From NCBI RefSeq assembly GCF_016925675.1, contig NZ_CP070506.1, positions 4,586,501 to 4,650,500 on the forward strand: a stretch of 64,000 nt of DNA, written 5' to 3'. This document shows, one piece after another, positions 54,236-63,020 of this stretch; positions within the stretch are counted from its first letter, which is position 1; every line of letters begins with the position of its first letter. The stretch comes from Pseudomonas hygromyciniae. Its GTDB lineage: Bacteria; Pseudomonadota; Gammaproteobacteria; Pseudomonadales; Pseudomonadaceae. The notes beneath the pieces were generated by a model. It was not told the DNA's origin, did no database searches, and saw only the letters and a list, made by a program, of their open reading frames with translations. A program made the position numbers and the translations under genes.

Positions 54236-54272
54236 TTAAATACTTTGTAGTAACGGGAAAATGAACGGGGAA

Positions 54273-54569
54273 TCAGTCTTCCAGAACGGCGAGAATCTCG
54301 TTCTCAGCCATAACCAGCAGGTCTTCGCCGTCGACTTTCACAGTGTTGCTGCCGGAGTAAGGACCGAATACAACCTTGTCACCGACTTTAACGGCCAGCG
54401 CACGCACGTCACCATTTTCCAGAGTCTTGCCTGGGCCTGCAGCGACGATCACACCGTGGTTGGCTTTTTCAGCAGCCGAACCTGGCAGAACGATACCGCC
54501 AGCGGTTTTCTTTTCTTCTTCGCTGCGACGGATAACGACGCGGTCGTGCAGAGGACGAAGCTTGCTCAT
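54273..54569 (-). CDS. groES: Co-chaperonin GroES
   Basis: The 98-residue protein has '[29 protein letters not shown]' (mobile loop region), '[11 protein letters not shown]' and '[16 protein letters not shown]', typical GroES of full length. It caps the GroEL cylinder. It is the first gene of the groESL operon, about 140 bases downstream of a heat-shock promoter. Confidence 0.99.
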   Translation of the reverse strand: MSKLRPLHDRVVIRRSEEEKKTAGGIVLPGSAAEKANHGVIVAAGPGKTLENGDVRALAVKVGDKVVFGPYSGSNTVKVDGEDLLVMAENEILAVLED

Positions 54570-54711
54570 TGTCGATCTCTCCTAATTGTAAGTTTCATCG
54601 GCCGGTATCAGTACCGGCTGGTTGTAATCCGGCGGTGCCGGTCGCGGTTCGCCAGGCGAAACGCGGAAGTCTGTCTGGTGTCGCCACCAGAAACCTTGCG
54701 GTGACCGTTAC

Positions 54712-54737
54712 ATAAGGGCGTATATGCTTATTACAAG
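54712..54737 (-). promoter_or_regulatory. Candidate sigma-32 heat-shock promoter of groESL
   Basis: On the minus strand CTTGTAA (54731-54737) and CCCTTAT (54712-54718) are 12 bases apart, close to CTTGAA-N11-16-CCCATNT. It is preceded by CC as in strong sigma-32 promoters. Confidence 0.7.
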
Positions 54738-54798
54738 GGCCACAAGTGAAAATTTTTGTGTCAGCAAGGCACCCAAAGGCGCCTTATCTGGGATGACG

Positions 54799-55275
54799 TT
54801 ACTTGGAGTCGCGGTGTTCGAACTCACCTTCGATCACATCACCTTCACGCCCCAGGGGCTGGCGAGGTGCCGGGCCGCCACGTGGCTGCAGGTCGTCGGC
54901 AAAGGCGCGCTGGCGGATCGCCGCTTCTTCGGCACGCTGGCGCAACTTGCCTGCCAGCAACCGACGAGTGAATGGCAGCAGCAGGATCAAGCCCAGCACA
55001 TCGCTGACAAAACCCGGCACGATCAACAGGCCACCGGCCAAGGCCATCATCAGGCCTTCAAGCATCGTCTGGGCTGGCAGTTCGCCGCGATTCAGGCTTT
55101 CACGGGCACGCAGTGCAGTGGCCAGGCCGGCGATACGCAGCACGAACACGCCGAGCATCGAGCCGAGAATGATCAGCAGCAGCGCCGGGAAAAACCCGAT
55201 AGCCCCGCTGACCTTGACGAATACGAACAGCTCCAGCACCGGAAACAGCAGAAAGAGCAATAAAAAAGGGCGCAT
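54799..55275 (-). CDS. fxsA: FxsA family membrane protein
   Basis: The 158-residue protein has 'MRPFLLLFLLFPVLELFVFVKV' (TM1), 'GFFPALLLIILGSMLGVFVLRIAG' (TM2), and 'GGLLIVPGFVSDVLGLILLLPFTRRLL' (TM3), followed by an acidic/arginine-rich cytosolic tail. FxsA in E. coli relieves F-plasmid exclusion of phage T7; its housekeeping role is unknown. ATG 55275 is preceded by GAGGAA. Position upstream of groESL on the same strand is conserved in Pseudomonas and enterics. Confidence 0.92.
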   Translation of the reverse strand: MRPFLLLFLLFPVLELFVFVKVSGAIGFFPALLLIILGSMLGVFVLRIAGLATALRARESLNRGELPAQTMLEGLMMALAGGLLIVPGFVSDVLGLILLLPFTRRLLAGKLRQRAEEAAIRQRAFADDLQPRGGPAPRQPLGREGDVIEGEFEHRDSK

Positions 55276-55341
55276 CAAATGGTTCCTCAACGCAAGAATG
55301 CCTTGCTACTAGACCTTAGATGACGTCGCCCTTTCGTGAAT

Positions 55342-56073
55342 TCAAGCTTCGGTAACAGCTTTTTTCGGCCAGACCTGGGCGTGAGCCAGGGAAACCAAGG
55401 CCTCGCGCACTTGTGTCGGGGTATTGCAAGTCGCGGCAAAGGGCAGCCAATGCACGCCCAGGCCAATGCGCAAGTGCATGCCTTCGCTGTCGATGCCGAC
55501 CAGTTGTGCGGGCTCGAACGTCGGCAGGCCAGCCAGCTCGACGTAATGGGCAATGGCCTTGGTGTGATCGCTGTTCATGTGCTCGATCATGCTCAGCTCG
55601 GCCTTGCCAGCAAACGGGTTGGCCAGGGTCAGTTGGTCAACCCAGTGGATCGCGCCGAAGCCGCCGATATAACGATGACGCACCGGCCTGAGCACCCAGA
55701 AATCGAAGTCATGGGCCTTGTGGTAGTTCGCCGAATCCGGGAAATACCGGTAGTAACGCTCGGCGGCAGCGGCGATGGCCGCCTCGTCCGCGAGCTTTTC
55801 GGCTTCGGCCAGGTAGGTTAGGCGCCCGACGGCCTGCACGTCATTCGCCTCACGCTCGCCCACCAGCAGTGAGCATTTTGGATCTTTTTGCAGGTTATGG
55901 GTGTGCTGGGCGATACGGCTGATCAGGATCAGCGGCCGGCCCTCTGCGTCCAGGCAATAAGGCACCACCGAACCAAAGGGAAAGCCAGGCATGGCCTTGG
56001 AGTGTGTGGCGAGCGCCCCACGGTATTCCTTGAGCAGTAGTTCTCGGGCATTCTTGGCAACGTGGACGCTCAA
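55342..56073 (-). CDS. HugZ-like pyridoxamine-phosphate-oxidase-fold protein
   Basis: The 243-residue protein has an N-terminal split-barrel flavin-binding domain ('ALATHSKAMPGFPFGSVVPYCLDAEGRPLILISRIAQHTHNLQKDPKCSLLVGE') and a C-terminal DUF2470-type domain ('MIEHMNSDHTKAIAHYVELAG'). This arrangement occurs in HugZ/HutZ haem-degrading enzymes and in uncharacterised paralogues. The DUF2470 His-rich segment is where haem binds in HugZ. Haem use by this protein is possible but unproven. The TTG start at 56073 follows AAGGAG eight bases upstream. Confidence 0.87.
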   Translation of the reverse strand: MSVHVAKNARELLLKEYRGALATHSKAMPGFPFGSVVPYCLDAEGRPLILISRIAQHTHNLQKDPKCSLLVGEREANDVQAVGRLTYLAEAEKLADEAAIAAAAERYYRYFPDSANYHKAHDFDFWVLRPVRHRYIGGFGAIHWVDQLTLANPFAGKAELSMIEHMNSDHTKAIAHYVELAGLPTFEPAQLVGIDSEGMHLRIGLGVHWLPFAATCNTPTQVREALVSLAHAQVWPKKAVTEA

Positions 56074-56148
56074 CTTATGACTCCTTCGATAAGATCCGTC
56101 ATAAAACGGACTTGGACAACCGCTTAAATCTGCTCACAGGACATGCGA

Positions 56149-56907
56149 ATGCATCTCAACGACAAAGTAATCATTATCACCGGCGGTTGCCAGGGTTTGG
56201 GCCGCTCCATGGCCGAGTATTTTGCAAGCAAAGGTGCCCACCTGGCGCTGGTGGACCTCAATCAGGAAAAGCTCGATGCCGCAGTGGCTGCATGCCAGTC
56301 CCATGGCGTCACCGCACGCAGCTATCTATGCAACGTGGCAGATGAAGAACAGGTGATCCATACCGTGGCCCGGATCGCCGATGATTTCGGCGCGATCCAC
56401 GGTTTGATCAACAACGCTGGAATCCTGCGCGATGGCTTGCTGCTCAAGGTCAAGGACGGCGAGATGACCAAGATGAGCCTGGCCCAGTGGCAGGCGGTGA
56501 TCGACGTCAATCTGACCGGCGTTTTCCTCTGCACCCGCGAAGTGGCGGCGAAGATGGTCGAGCTGAAAAACCAGGGCGCCATTATCAACATCTCGTCGAT
56601 CTCCCGCGCGGGGAATGTGGGCCAGACCAACTATTCGGCGGCCAAGGCCGGCGTAGCCGCAGCGACGGTGACCTGGGCCAAGGAACTGGCGCGTTATGGC
56701 ATCCGTGTAGCGGGGATTGCGCCGGGCTTTATCGAAACCGAAATGACGCTGGGCATGAAGCCCGAAGCATTGGAGAAGATGACGTCGGGGATTCCGCTCA
56801 AGCGCATGGGCCGGCCACAAGAGATCGCCCACTCGGCGGCCTATATCTTCGAGAACGACTACTACACCGGGCGCATCCTGGAGCTGGATGGCGGGTTGCG
56901 GTTGTAA
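56149..56907 (+). CDS. Short-chain dehydrogenase/reductase
   Basis: The 252-residue SDR has cofactor motif '[16 protein letters not shown]' (a variant TGxxxGxG), 'DLNQEKLD' favouring NAD(H), 'NNAG', the catalytic Ser in '[22 protein letters not shown]' with Tyr-x-x-x-Lys (YSAAK), and '[10 protein letters not shown]'. It resembles FabG-type 3-oxoacyl reductases, but the substrate is unknown. An ATG two codons upstream (56143) is an alternative; spacing from AGGAC favours 56149. Confidence 0.9.
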   Translation: MHLNDKVIIITGGCQGLGRSMAEYFASKGAHLALVDLNQEKLDAAVAACQSHGVTARSYLCNVADEEQVIHTVARIADDFGAIHGLINNAGILRDGLLLKVKDGEMTKMSLAQWQAVIDVNLTGVFLCTREVAAKMVELKNQGAIINISSISRAGNVGQTNYSAAKAGVAAATVTWAKELARYGIRVAGIAPGFIETEMTLGMKPEALEKMTSGIPLKRMGRPQEIAHSAAYIFENDYYTGRILELDGGLRL

Positions 56908-56928
56908 TAGCAGGGCTGCCCAGTGTCT

Positions 56929-56990
56929 GGAGCTGGCTTACCGGCGATGCAGGCACCTCGAGATGATGCTATCGCTGGCAAGCCAGCTCC
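56929..56990. repeat. REPIN (degenerate)
   Basis: GGAGCTGGCTTACCGGCGAT and an inverse copy ending 56990, with two mismatches, separate the SDR gene from the convergent DUF481 gene. Confidence 0.75.
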
Positions 56991-57004
56991 CACAGGAGGG
57001 TGGC

Positions 57005-58012
57005 TTACCAGGTCACGCCAAAGCCTGCGGTGTAACGGGTCTTGCTCAAGTCGCTGTCCGAACTGCCGCTGATGATGTCGCGCTCGGCCTTGAGGTTGAG
57101 GGAAGCCCATTCAGTGACTTTATAACGCAGGCCCATTTCGGCATCGAGGGCGTAGTCGGCCGGACCGGCCAGGGGTTTGCCCACTTCGCCGTTGGTGAAA
57201 AACTCCACGGTCTTGCCGATCAGGTAGCGGTTGTAGTCCCACTTCATCGCCAGGGAATAGAAGTTGTCGTTACCGCCGTCCTTGTACTCATAGTCAGTGC
57301 GGTTGAGCAACGAGCCCAGGGAAAATGCCCCCAGCTCATCGTCCCAGAACTGATAACCCGGACCGGTACCGACGGTGCGCTGACGACGCAGGTCTTCAAC
57401 CTTGTCGTGCTTGTAGGTCAAGCGCCCCTGCCAGAACCACTGGTCGGTAATAAAGCGGTCCAGCGCGTACTCGGCGCGCCAGTTATCGGTGGTGACCACC
57501 TCGTTCTGGAATTCGCGGTTGTATTCGCCTTCGGCTATATGGCGCCACTTGCCGTGACGGGCAGTGGTCTTGAAGTCGATGTCATAGTCGTCGGTGTCTT
57601 TTTCCGCACGCTTGTAGTCCAGCGCCACGTCGACATTGCCCTTCCACACCAGGTCTTCGATCACAGGCTTGGGCTTGATGATCTGCTGGATGCTGGCCAA
57701 CTCCACCGTCTTCGGCGTCTCACCGTTGGCCAGGACCACCTTGCCATCCTCGGCCGGATGCAGGGACTTGGCCTTTTCGCCGATGTAGGCATCCTGCTTG
57801 ACCAGCAACTCCTGGTCGCTTTCCAGGGTTTTCACCTGCTTCCAGTCCACCGGGATTGCACCCGCGTATTCGGTCTGGATCAACAGTTTGCCGCCGTCGA
57901 AAACCTTGATCTTGCCAGTCAGGCGATCACCGTTTTTCAACCAGACCGTATCGGCCAGCACAGGGGTAGAAGCAGTAAAGACAGCGAGGCACAGCAGGGT
58001 TCTGGACAACAT
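57005..58012 (-). CDS. DUF481 (YdiY-like) outer-membrane-barrel protein
   Basis: The 335-residue protein has a signal peptide ('MLSRTLLCLAVFTASTPVLA'), an N-terminal domain ('DTVWLKNGDRLTGKIKVFDGGKLLIQTEYAGAIPVDW'), and a C-terminal beta-barrel rich in alternating aromatics ('RLTYKHDKVEDLRRQRTVGTGPGYQFWDDELG'). It ends in 'RYTAGFGVTW', the terminal aromatic expected for outer-membrane barrels. DUF481 proteins are salt-induced outer-membrane proteins of unknown function. It is a single gene, divergent from the alkyltransferase-like gene. Confidence 0.9.
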   Translation of the reverse strand: MLSRTLLCLAVFTASTPVLADTVWLKNGDRLTGKIKVFDGGKLLIQTEYAGAIPVDWKQVKTLESDQELLVKQDAYIGEKAKSLHPAEDGKVVLANGETPKTVELASIQQIIKPKPVIEDLVWKGNVDVALDYKRAEKDTDDYDIDFKTTARHGKWRHIAEGEYNREFQNEVVTTDNWRAEYALDRFITDQWFWQGRLTYKHDKVEDLRRQRTVGTGPGYQFWDDELGAFSLGSLLNRTDYEYKDGGNDNFYSLAMKWDYNRYLIGKTVEFFTNGEVGKPLAGPADYALDAEMGLRYKVTEWASLNLKAERDIISGSSDSDLSKTRYTAGFGVTW

Positions 58013-58177
58013 AAGCGGTTATGGGGCTCAAGTTTGGCGAAAAAGGAGGCATTATCGGCGTAGCTGAAGTCTTAGCAAGGACTGACTCAAGGTTTTCTAT
58101 TGAGTTCAAATCTCAACGGCATTTTTACAGACGTTTCTTACATATCCACGACCAATTCCAACAGAGTCGCCTGAACA

Positions 58178-58531
58178 GTGAACGAGCCCGCCGACACCCC
58201 GCAAAACCCGGCCGAAATGCGCCGTACCGCGCTGTACCTGACCTTGGCCCAAGTGCCCGAAGGCTGCGTAGTCAGCTACGGCGAACTGGCGCACCTGGCC
58301 GGACTGGGGCGTGCCGCGCGCTTCGTGGGCCGCACGTTGAGCCAACTTCCCGAGGGTTCGAAGTTGCCCTGGCATCGGGTTGTCGCCGCCGGCGGTCGGA
58401 TAAGTCTGCCGGTGGGCAGCGCTTCGGGTGATGAACAACGTGCGCGTTTGCGTAGCGAAGGTGTCAGTATCCTGAACAATCGCGTTGATATTCAGCGCCA
58501 TGGCTGGCGCCCGGTAGAGCACAGCGGTTAG
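58178..58531 (+). CDS. Alkyltransferase-like protein (ATL), MGMT family
   Basis: The 117-residue protein carries the MGMT C-terminal DNA-binding fold ('PEGCVVSYGELAHLAGLGRAARFVGRTLSQLP'), but the active-site PCHR is PWHR ('SKLPWHRVVAAGGRISLP'). Tryptophan in place of the acceptor Cys is the hallmark of ATL proteins, which bind O6-alkylguanine and hand it to nucleotide excision repair rather than reversing it. The GTG at 58178 has a weak ribosome site. ATG 58217 would give 104 residues and is possible. ampG follows 43 bases later. Confidence 0.9.
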   Translation: MNEPADTPQNPAEMRRTALYLTLAQVPEGCVVSYGELAHLAGLGRAARFVGRTLSQLPEGSKLPWHRVVAAGGRISLPVGSASGDEQRARLRSEGVSILNNRVDIQRHGWRPVEHSG

Positions 58532-58574
58532 AGTGCGCGCTTTGTTTCCGTAAATCTGAGGCAGACTCCAGCCC

Positions 58575-60107
58575 ATGCCCCGTAAAACCTGGCGCGCCGC
58601 GCTCGCTGCCTATGCCAGCCCCTCGACTTTAGTGCTGTTACTGCTCGGCTTTGCCGCCGGCCTGCCTTACATGTTGGTGTTCTCGACGCTTTCGGTCTGG
58701 TTGCGCGAAGCCGGTGTGGCACGCGAGACCATCGGCTATGCGAGCCTGATCGGCCTGGCGTATGCGTTCAAGTGGGTCTGGTCACCGCTGTTGGACCAAT
58801 GGCGCCTGCCGCTGTTGGGCAAGCTGGGACGTCGTCGTTCCTGGCTGGTGCTGTCCCAATCCCTGGTGATTCTCGGTTTGATCGGCATGGGCTTCTGCGA
58901 CCCGCAGAAACACCTGTCCTGGCTGATCGCCATTGCCGTTATCGTCGCATTTGCCTCCGCAACCCAAGACATTGCGGTGGACGCCTATCGTCTGGAAATC
59001 GCCGATGACAGCCGCCAGGCCGCCCTGGCCGCCAGCTATATGTCCGGCTACCGCATCGCCGCCCTGCTAGCCACCGCCGGCGCGCTGTTCTTTGCCGAAG
59101 GCTTTGGCTCCACGGGGTTCAACTACAAGCATTCGGCATGGACCGGCACCTATGTACTGTTCGGCGTGCTGATGATCCCCGCCCTGCTGACCAGCTTTTT
59201 CATGCGTGAACCCGATGTGCCCCTGCGCACCCAGTTGCAGGCCGGGCGCTATACGTTTGCCCACCAACTGATGTCGGTATTTGTACTGATCATCCTGTTG
59301 GTGTCGGTACCGGCGATGTTCACCCAGCTCTACAACACCGACTTTGCCAGCGTGCTGTTCGAAGGCGTGAGCCTGCTCGACCTGCTGCTGGAAGACCGCG
59401 CATTCCTGCGCGCCATCCTCTATATCACCCTCACCGCCCTATGCCTCTCGGCCATGGGCCGCCGAGGCCTGGCGCCGGTGCTGACGCCGGTCAACGACTT
59501 TATCCTGCGCTACCGCTGGCAGGCCCTGCTGCTGCTGGGGCTGATCGCCACCTACCGCATGTCGGACACGGTGATGGGCGTGATGGCCAACGTGTTCTAT
59601 ATCGACCAGGGGTTCACCAAGGATCAGATCGCCAGCGTCAGCAAGATCTTCGGTCTGATCATGACCCTGGTCGGCGCCGGTATGGGCGGCCTGTTGATCG
59701 TGCGGTTCGGCATCCTGCCGATCCTGTTTATCGGCGGCATCACCTCGGCCGGCACCAACCTGCTGTTCCTGATGCTGGCCGACATGGGCGCCGACCTGCA
59801 GATGCTGATCTTCACCATCTCCCTGGACAACTTCAGCTCAGGCCTGGCGACCTCGGCGTTCGTCGCTTATCTATCGAGTCTGACCAACCTGAAGTTCTCC
59901 GCCACCCAGTACGCCCTGCTCAGCTCGATCATGTTGCTGTTGCCACGGCTGATCGGCGGTTACTCGGGAGTCATGGTGGAAAAGTTCGGCTATCACAACT
60001 TCTTCCTGATTACCGCGCTACTCGGCGTGCCGACGCTGCTGCTGATTGCCCTGCATTGGTACCAGGAAAGCCGACGGATCCGTTTTAACCCGCCCGAAGA
60101 AGGCTGA
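58575..60107 (+). CDS. ampG: AmpG-type muropeptide permease
   Basis: The 510-residue MFS protein has about fourteen membrane segments. The start 'LVLLLLGFAAGLPYMLVFSTLSVWLREAGV' and 'SATQDIAVDAYRLEIADDSRQAALAASYMSGYRIA' are typical of AmpG. It imports GlcNAc-anhydroMurNAc muropeptides from the periplasm for cell-wall recycling and affects AmpC induction. It follows the ATL gene closely, with its own AGGCAG site. No ampC or ampR gene is in the window. Confidence 0.92.
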   Translation: MPRKTWRAALAAYASPSTLVLLLLGFAAGLPYMLVFSTLSVWLREAGVARETIGYASLIGLAYAFKWVWSPLLDQWRLPLLGKLGRRRSWLVLSQSLVILGLIGMGFCDPQKHLSWLIAIAVIVAFASATQDIAVDAYRLEIADDSRQAALAASYMSGYRIAALLATAGALFFAEGFGSTGFNYKHSAWTGTYVLFGVLMIPALLTSFFMREPDVPLRTQLQAGRYTFAHQLMSVFVLIILLVSVPAMFTQLYNTDFASVLFEGVSLLDLLLEDRAFLRAILYITLTALCLSAMGRRGLAPVLTPVNDFILRYRWQALLLLGLIATYRMSDTVMGVMANVFYIDQGFTKDQIASVSKIFGLIMTLVGAGMGGLLIVRFGILPILFIGGITSAGTNLLFLMLADMGADLQMLIFTISLDNFSSGLATSAFVAYLSSLTNLKFSATQYALLSSIMLLLPRLIGGYSGVMVEKFGYHNFFLITALLGVPTLLLIALHWYQESRRIRFNPPEEG

Positions 60108-60128
60108 TACCTGCTGGACTGGCTTGCA

Positions 60129-60211
60129 TGGGAGCGGGCTTGCCCGCGATAGCATCACTGCGGTTTGCCTGACACACCGAGGCGCCTGCATCGCAGGCAA
60201 GCCAGCTCCCA
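60129..60211. repeat. REPIN
   Basis: TGGGAGCGGGCTTGCCCGCG at 60129 and a partly diverged inverse ending 60211 lie between ampG and proS. Confidence 0.82.
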
Positions 60212-60296
60212 CATAAAGCCAATGCCTGTACTCTGGCGGCGACCGCCCGTACAATCCCAGGTCACTTCAAGTCCAAGCAACCGACAACGGCCTACC

Positions 60297-62012
60297 ATGC
60301 GCACCAGTCAATATTTGCTCGCCACACAGAAAGAAACGCCTTCCGACGCGGTCGTGATCAGCCACCAGCTGATGCTGCGCGCCGGTATGATCCGCAAACT
60401 GGCCTCCGGCCTGTACACCTGGCTGCCCATGGGCTTGAAGGTGATGCGCAAGGTCGAAGCGATCGTTCGCGAAGAAATGAACGCCGCCGGCTCTCTGGAA
60501 GTGTTGATGCCGAGCACTCAACCGGCTGAACTGTGGCAGGAATCCGGGCGCTGGGAAGAGTACGGCCCGGAATTGTTGCGCTTCAAGGATCGTCATGGCC
60601 GCGACTTCTGCGCAGGCCCGACCCATGAAGAAGTGATCACCGACCTGATGCGCAACGAGTTGAGCAGCTACAAACAGCTGCCCCTCAACCTGTATCAGAT
60701 CCAGACCAAGTTCCGTGACGAAATCCGCCCACGCTTCGGTTTGATGCGTGGCCGCGAATTCATCATGAAGGACGCCTATTCGTTCCACGCCGACCAGCCT
60801 TCGCTGCAAGTCACCTATGACCGCATGCACCAGGCCTATTGCAACGTGTTCACTCGCCTGGGCCTGAAGTTCCGCCCAGTCGAAGCGGATAACGGTTCCA
60901 TCGGCGGCGCGGGCTCCCATGAGTTCCACGTACTGGCAGAGTCCGGCGAAGACGATATCGTCTTCAGCGACGGCTCCGACTACGCAGCCAACATCGAGAA
61001 AGCCGAAGCCGTGCCACGGGAAACTTCCCGTCCGGCGCCGGCTGAAGAGCTGCGCCTGGTCGATACCCCAGACACCAAGACCATCGCGGCCCTGGTCGAG
61101 AAATTCAATCTGCCGATTGAAAAGACCATCAAGACCCTGATCGTACATGCCGAGGAAGAAGGCAAGCTGATCGCTCTGGTGATCCGTGGCGACCACGAGC
61201 TCAACGAAATCAAGGCTGCCCAGCAACCTGGCGTGGCCAGCCCGCTGGTCATGGCCTCGGACGCCGAACTGCGTGACGCCATTGGCGCCGGCGCTGGCTC
61301 CCTGGGCCCGCTGAACCTGCCACTGCCGATCATCATCGACCGTTCCGTCGAGCTGATGAGCGACTTCGGCATCGGTGCGAATATCGACGACAAGCACTAC
61401 TTTGGCGTCAACTGGGAACGTGACCTGCCAGTACCGACCGTGGCCGACCTGCGCAACGTGGTTGCCGGTGACCCAAGCCCGGATGGCAAGGGCACCCTGG
61501 AAATCAAGCGCGGTATCGAAGTGGGGCACATCTTCCAGCTGGGCAACAAGTACAGCAAGGCGATGAAGTGCGAAGTACTGGGCGAAAACGGCAAGCCGGT
61601 AACCCTGGAAATGGGTTGCTATGGCATTGGCGTTTCCCGCGTGGTGGCGGCTGCCATCGAGCAGAACCACGACGACAAAGGCATCATCTGGAGCGACACT
61701 TTGGCGCCGTTCCAGATCGCCCTGGTACCCCTGCGCTACGAAACCGAGCAGGTTCGCGAAGCCACCGACAAACTGTACGCCGAACTGACGGCCGCCGGTT
61801 TCGAGGTGCTGCTCGATGATCGCGACAAGAAGACCAGCCCGGGCATCAAGTTTGCCGACATGGAACTGATTGGCATCCCTCACCGGATCGTGGTCAGTGA
61901 CCGCGGCCTGGCCGATGGCAATCTGGAATACAAGAGCCGGACCGAAGCCCAAGCCCAACCGTTGCCGGTGGCTGACGTGCTGCCCTTCCTTCAGGCGCGT
62001 ATTCGTCGCTGA
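60297..62012 (+). CDS. proS: Prolyl-tRNA synthetase
   Basis: This 571-residue bacterial-type ProRS has motif 1 around '[27 protein letters not shown]', motif 2 '[28 protein letters not shown]', an insertion editing domain of about 180 residues ('[21 protein letters not shown]'), motif 3 '[17 protein letters not shown]', and a C-terminal anticodon domain. It charges tRNA-Pro. ATG 60297 gives the normal family length; the open frame upstream runs into a REPIN. Confidence 0.97.
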   Translation: MRTSQYLLATQKETPSDAVVISHQLMLRAGMIRKLASGLYTWLPMGLKVMRKVEAIVREEMNAAGSLEVLMPSTQPAELWQESGRWEEYGPELLRFKDRHGRDFCAGPTHEEVITDLMRNELSSYKQLPLNLYQIQTKFRDEIRPRFGLMRGREFIMKDAYSFHADQPSLQVTYDRMHQAYCNVFTRLGLKFRPVEADNGSIGGAGSHEFHVLAESGEDDIVFSDGSDYAANIEKAEAVPRETSRPAPAEELRLVDTPDTKTIAALVEKFNLPIEKTIKTLIVHAEEEGKLIALVIRGDHELNEIKAAQQPGVASPLVMASDAELRDAIGAGAGSLGPLNLPLPIIIDRSVELMSDFGIGANIDDKHYFGVNWERDLPVPTVADLRNVVAGDPSPDGKGTLEIKRGIEVGHIFQLGNKYSKAMKCEVLGENGKPVTLEMGCYGIGVSRVVAAAIEQNHDDKGIIWSDTLAPFQIALVPLRYETEQVREATDKLYAELTAAGFEVLLDDRDKKTSPGIKFADMELIGIPHRIVVSDRGLADGNLEYKSRTEAQAQPLPVADVLPFLQARIRR

Positions 62013-62032
62013 AAACCAGATCAAGAGAAGTC

Positions 62033-62986
62033 ATGTTCAAGCGAAACACCAAAGCCCTGGGGGGCGCCGCCTTGTGCGGCGCCCTGCTGGTCAGCGGCTG
62101 CGCCAATCAGATGTCGCAGCGTAGCGAGCACGAGGAACGGATCGAGCGCAAATTGCTCGACCACAGCCTGCAGATTGATGTCGGCGAACCCAAAGTGCTC
62201 GAGCTGCCACAACGCCGCGTGCGCATTCATGAACAGCGGACTTTCGAAGTCACTGAATTTGAAGTCACGCGCCACTATGATCGCTACACGCCCTACCAAC
62301 CCTGGCGCGAACTCTATGAGATCCCGCTGGGCGCCGTGGCAGTTGTGGCGGGCGCTGGGGCCAACGTGGCGAACATCTTTGCCCTGGGCAACCTGCCGGA
62401 CAGCATGACCCACGACTGGATCAGTTACGGCGTGGCCGGGCTCAACCCGTTCATGAACGTGCAGTCCCATGGTCGGGCGCAACAGAACCTGGCGGGCATC
62501 GATGAAATCCAGCGTGACCGACGCCTGGAGTACACCAGCCTGCCCTGGAGCGAGCGACCGGTGCAGGTAAAGGCCGGCAAGCAGACCCACGAGATGACCA
62601 CCGACCGCAACGGAGTCCTGCGCCTGAACCTGCTGGACAGCCCGTTTGCCGAACAAGACCTGAGCCAGGTCCGTACCTTGCGGATCAGCATTGAAGATGC
62701 CCAGGACGATGTGCATTCGGACGCATCCCTGGCCATCAGCACCACCCTGCGTGGCAAGCTGCTGGAGGCCCATACGCTGATCTACGACGACTTGGAGGAT
62801 GACGAAGTCAGCCAATGGGTACATCGGGTCAAGCGCTTGTCGGAGCTGGGTCTGGAAGAAGAAGCCAGCGAGCTGGAACAGAGCCTGATTGAACTGACGC
62901 GCAATGATCCCGAATTGCAGCAGGAATTTCTCAAGGCCCTGACCAAGGATGGCGGCCGACTGGTGGCCGACCCCGGCACCCGCTGA
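62033..62986 (+). CDS. Lipoprotein of unknown function downstream of proS
   Basis: The 317-residue protein begins 'MFKRNTKALGGAALCGALLVSGC', a signal peptide with lipobox Cys23. The mature protein has charged helices ('HEERIERKLLDHSLQIDVGEPKVLEL') and a small hydrophobic Gly/Ala segment ('GAVAVVAGAGANVANIFALGN'). A C-terminal acidic, coiled-coil-like part follows ('ELGLEEEASELEQSLIEL'). It lies 20 bases after proS and is probably cotranscribed. I recognise no characterised family. A perfect hairpin follows. Confidence 0.82.
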   Translation: MFKRNTKALGGAALCGALLVSGCANQMSQRSEHEERIERKLLDHSLQIDVGEPKVLELPQRRVRIHEQRTFEVTEFEVTRHYDRYTPYQPWRELYEIPLGAVAVVAGAGANVANIFALGNLPDSMTHDWISYGVAGLNPFMNVQSHGRAQQNLAGIDEIQRDRRLEYTSLPWSERPVQVKAGKQTHEMTTDRNGVLRLNLLDSPFAEQDLSQVRTLRISIEDAQDDVHSDASLAISTTLRGKLLEAHTLIYDDLEDDEVSQWVHRVKRLSELGLEEEASELEQSLIELTRNDPELQQEFLKALTKDGGRLVADPGTR

Positions 62987-62990
62987 CCCT

Positions 62991-63020
62991 CTGTAGGAGC
63001 CGGCTTGCCGGCTCCTACAG
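62991..63020. terminator. Perfect palindrome between convergent genes
   Basis: CTGTAGGAGCCGGC-TT-GCCGGCTCCTACAG is a perfect 14-bp-arm hairpin, four bases after the lipoprotein stop. It overlaps the dinB stop region by six bases, so it ends both units. Confidence 0.82.
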
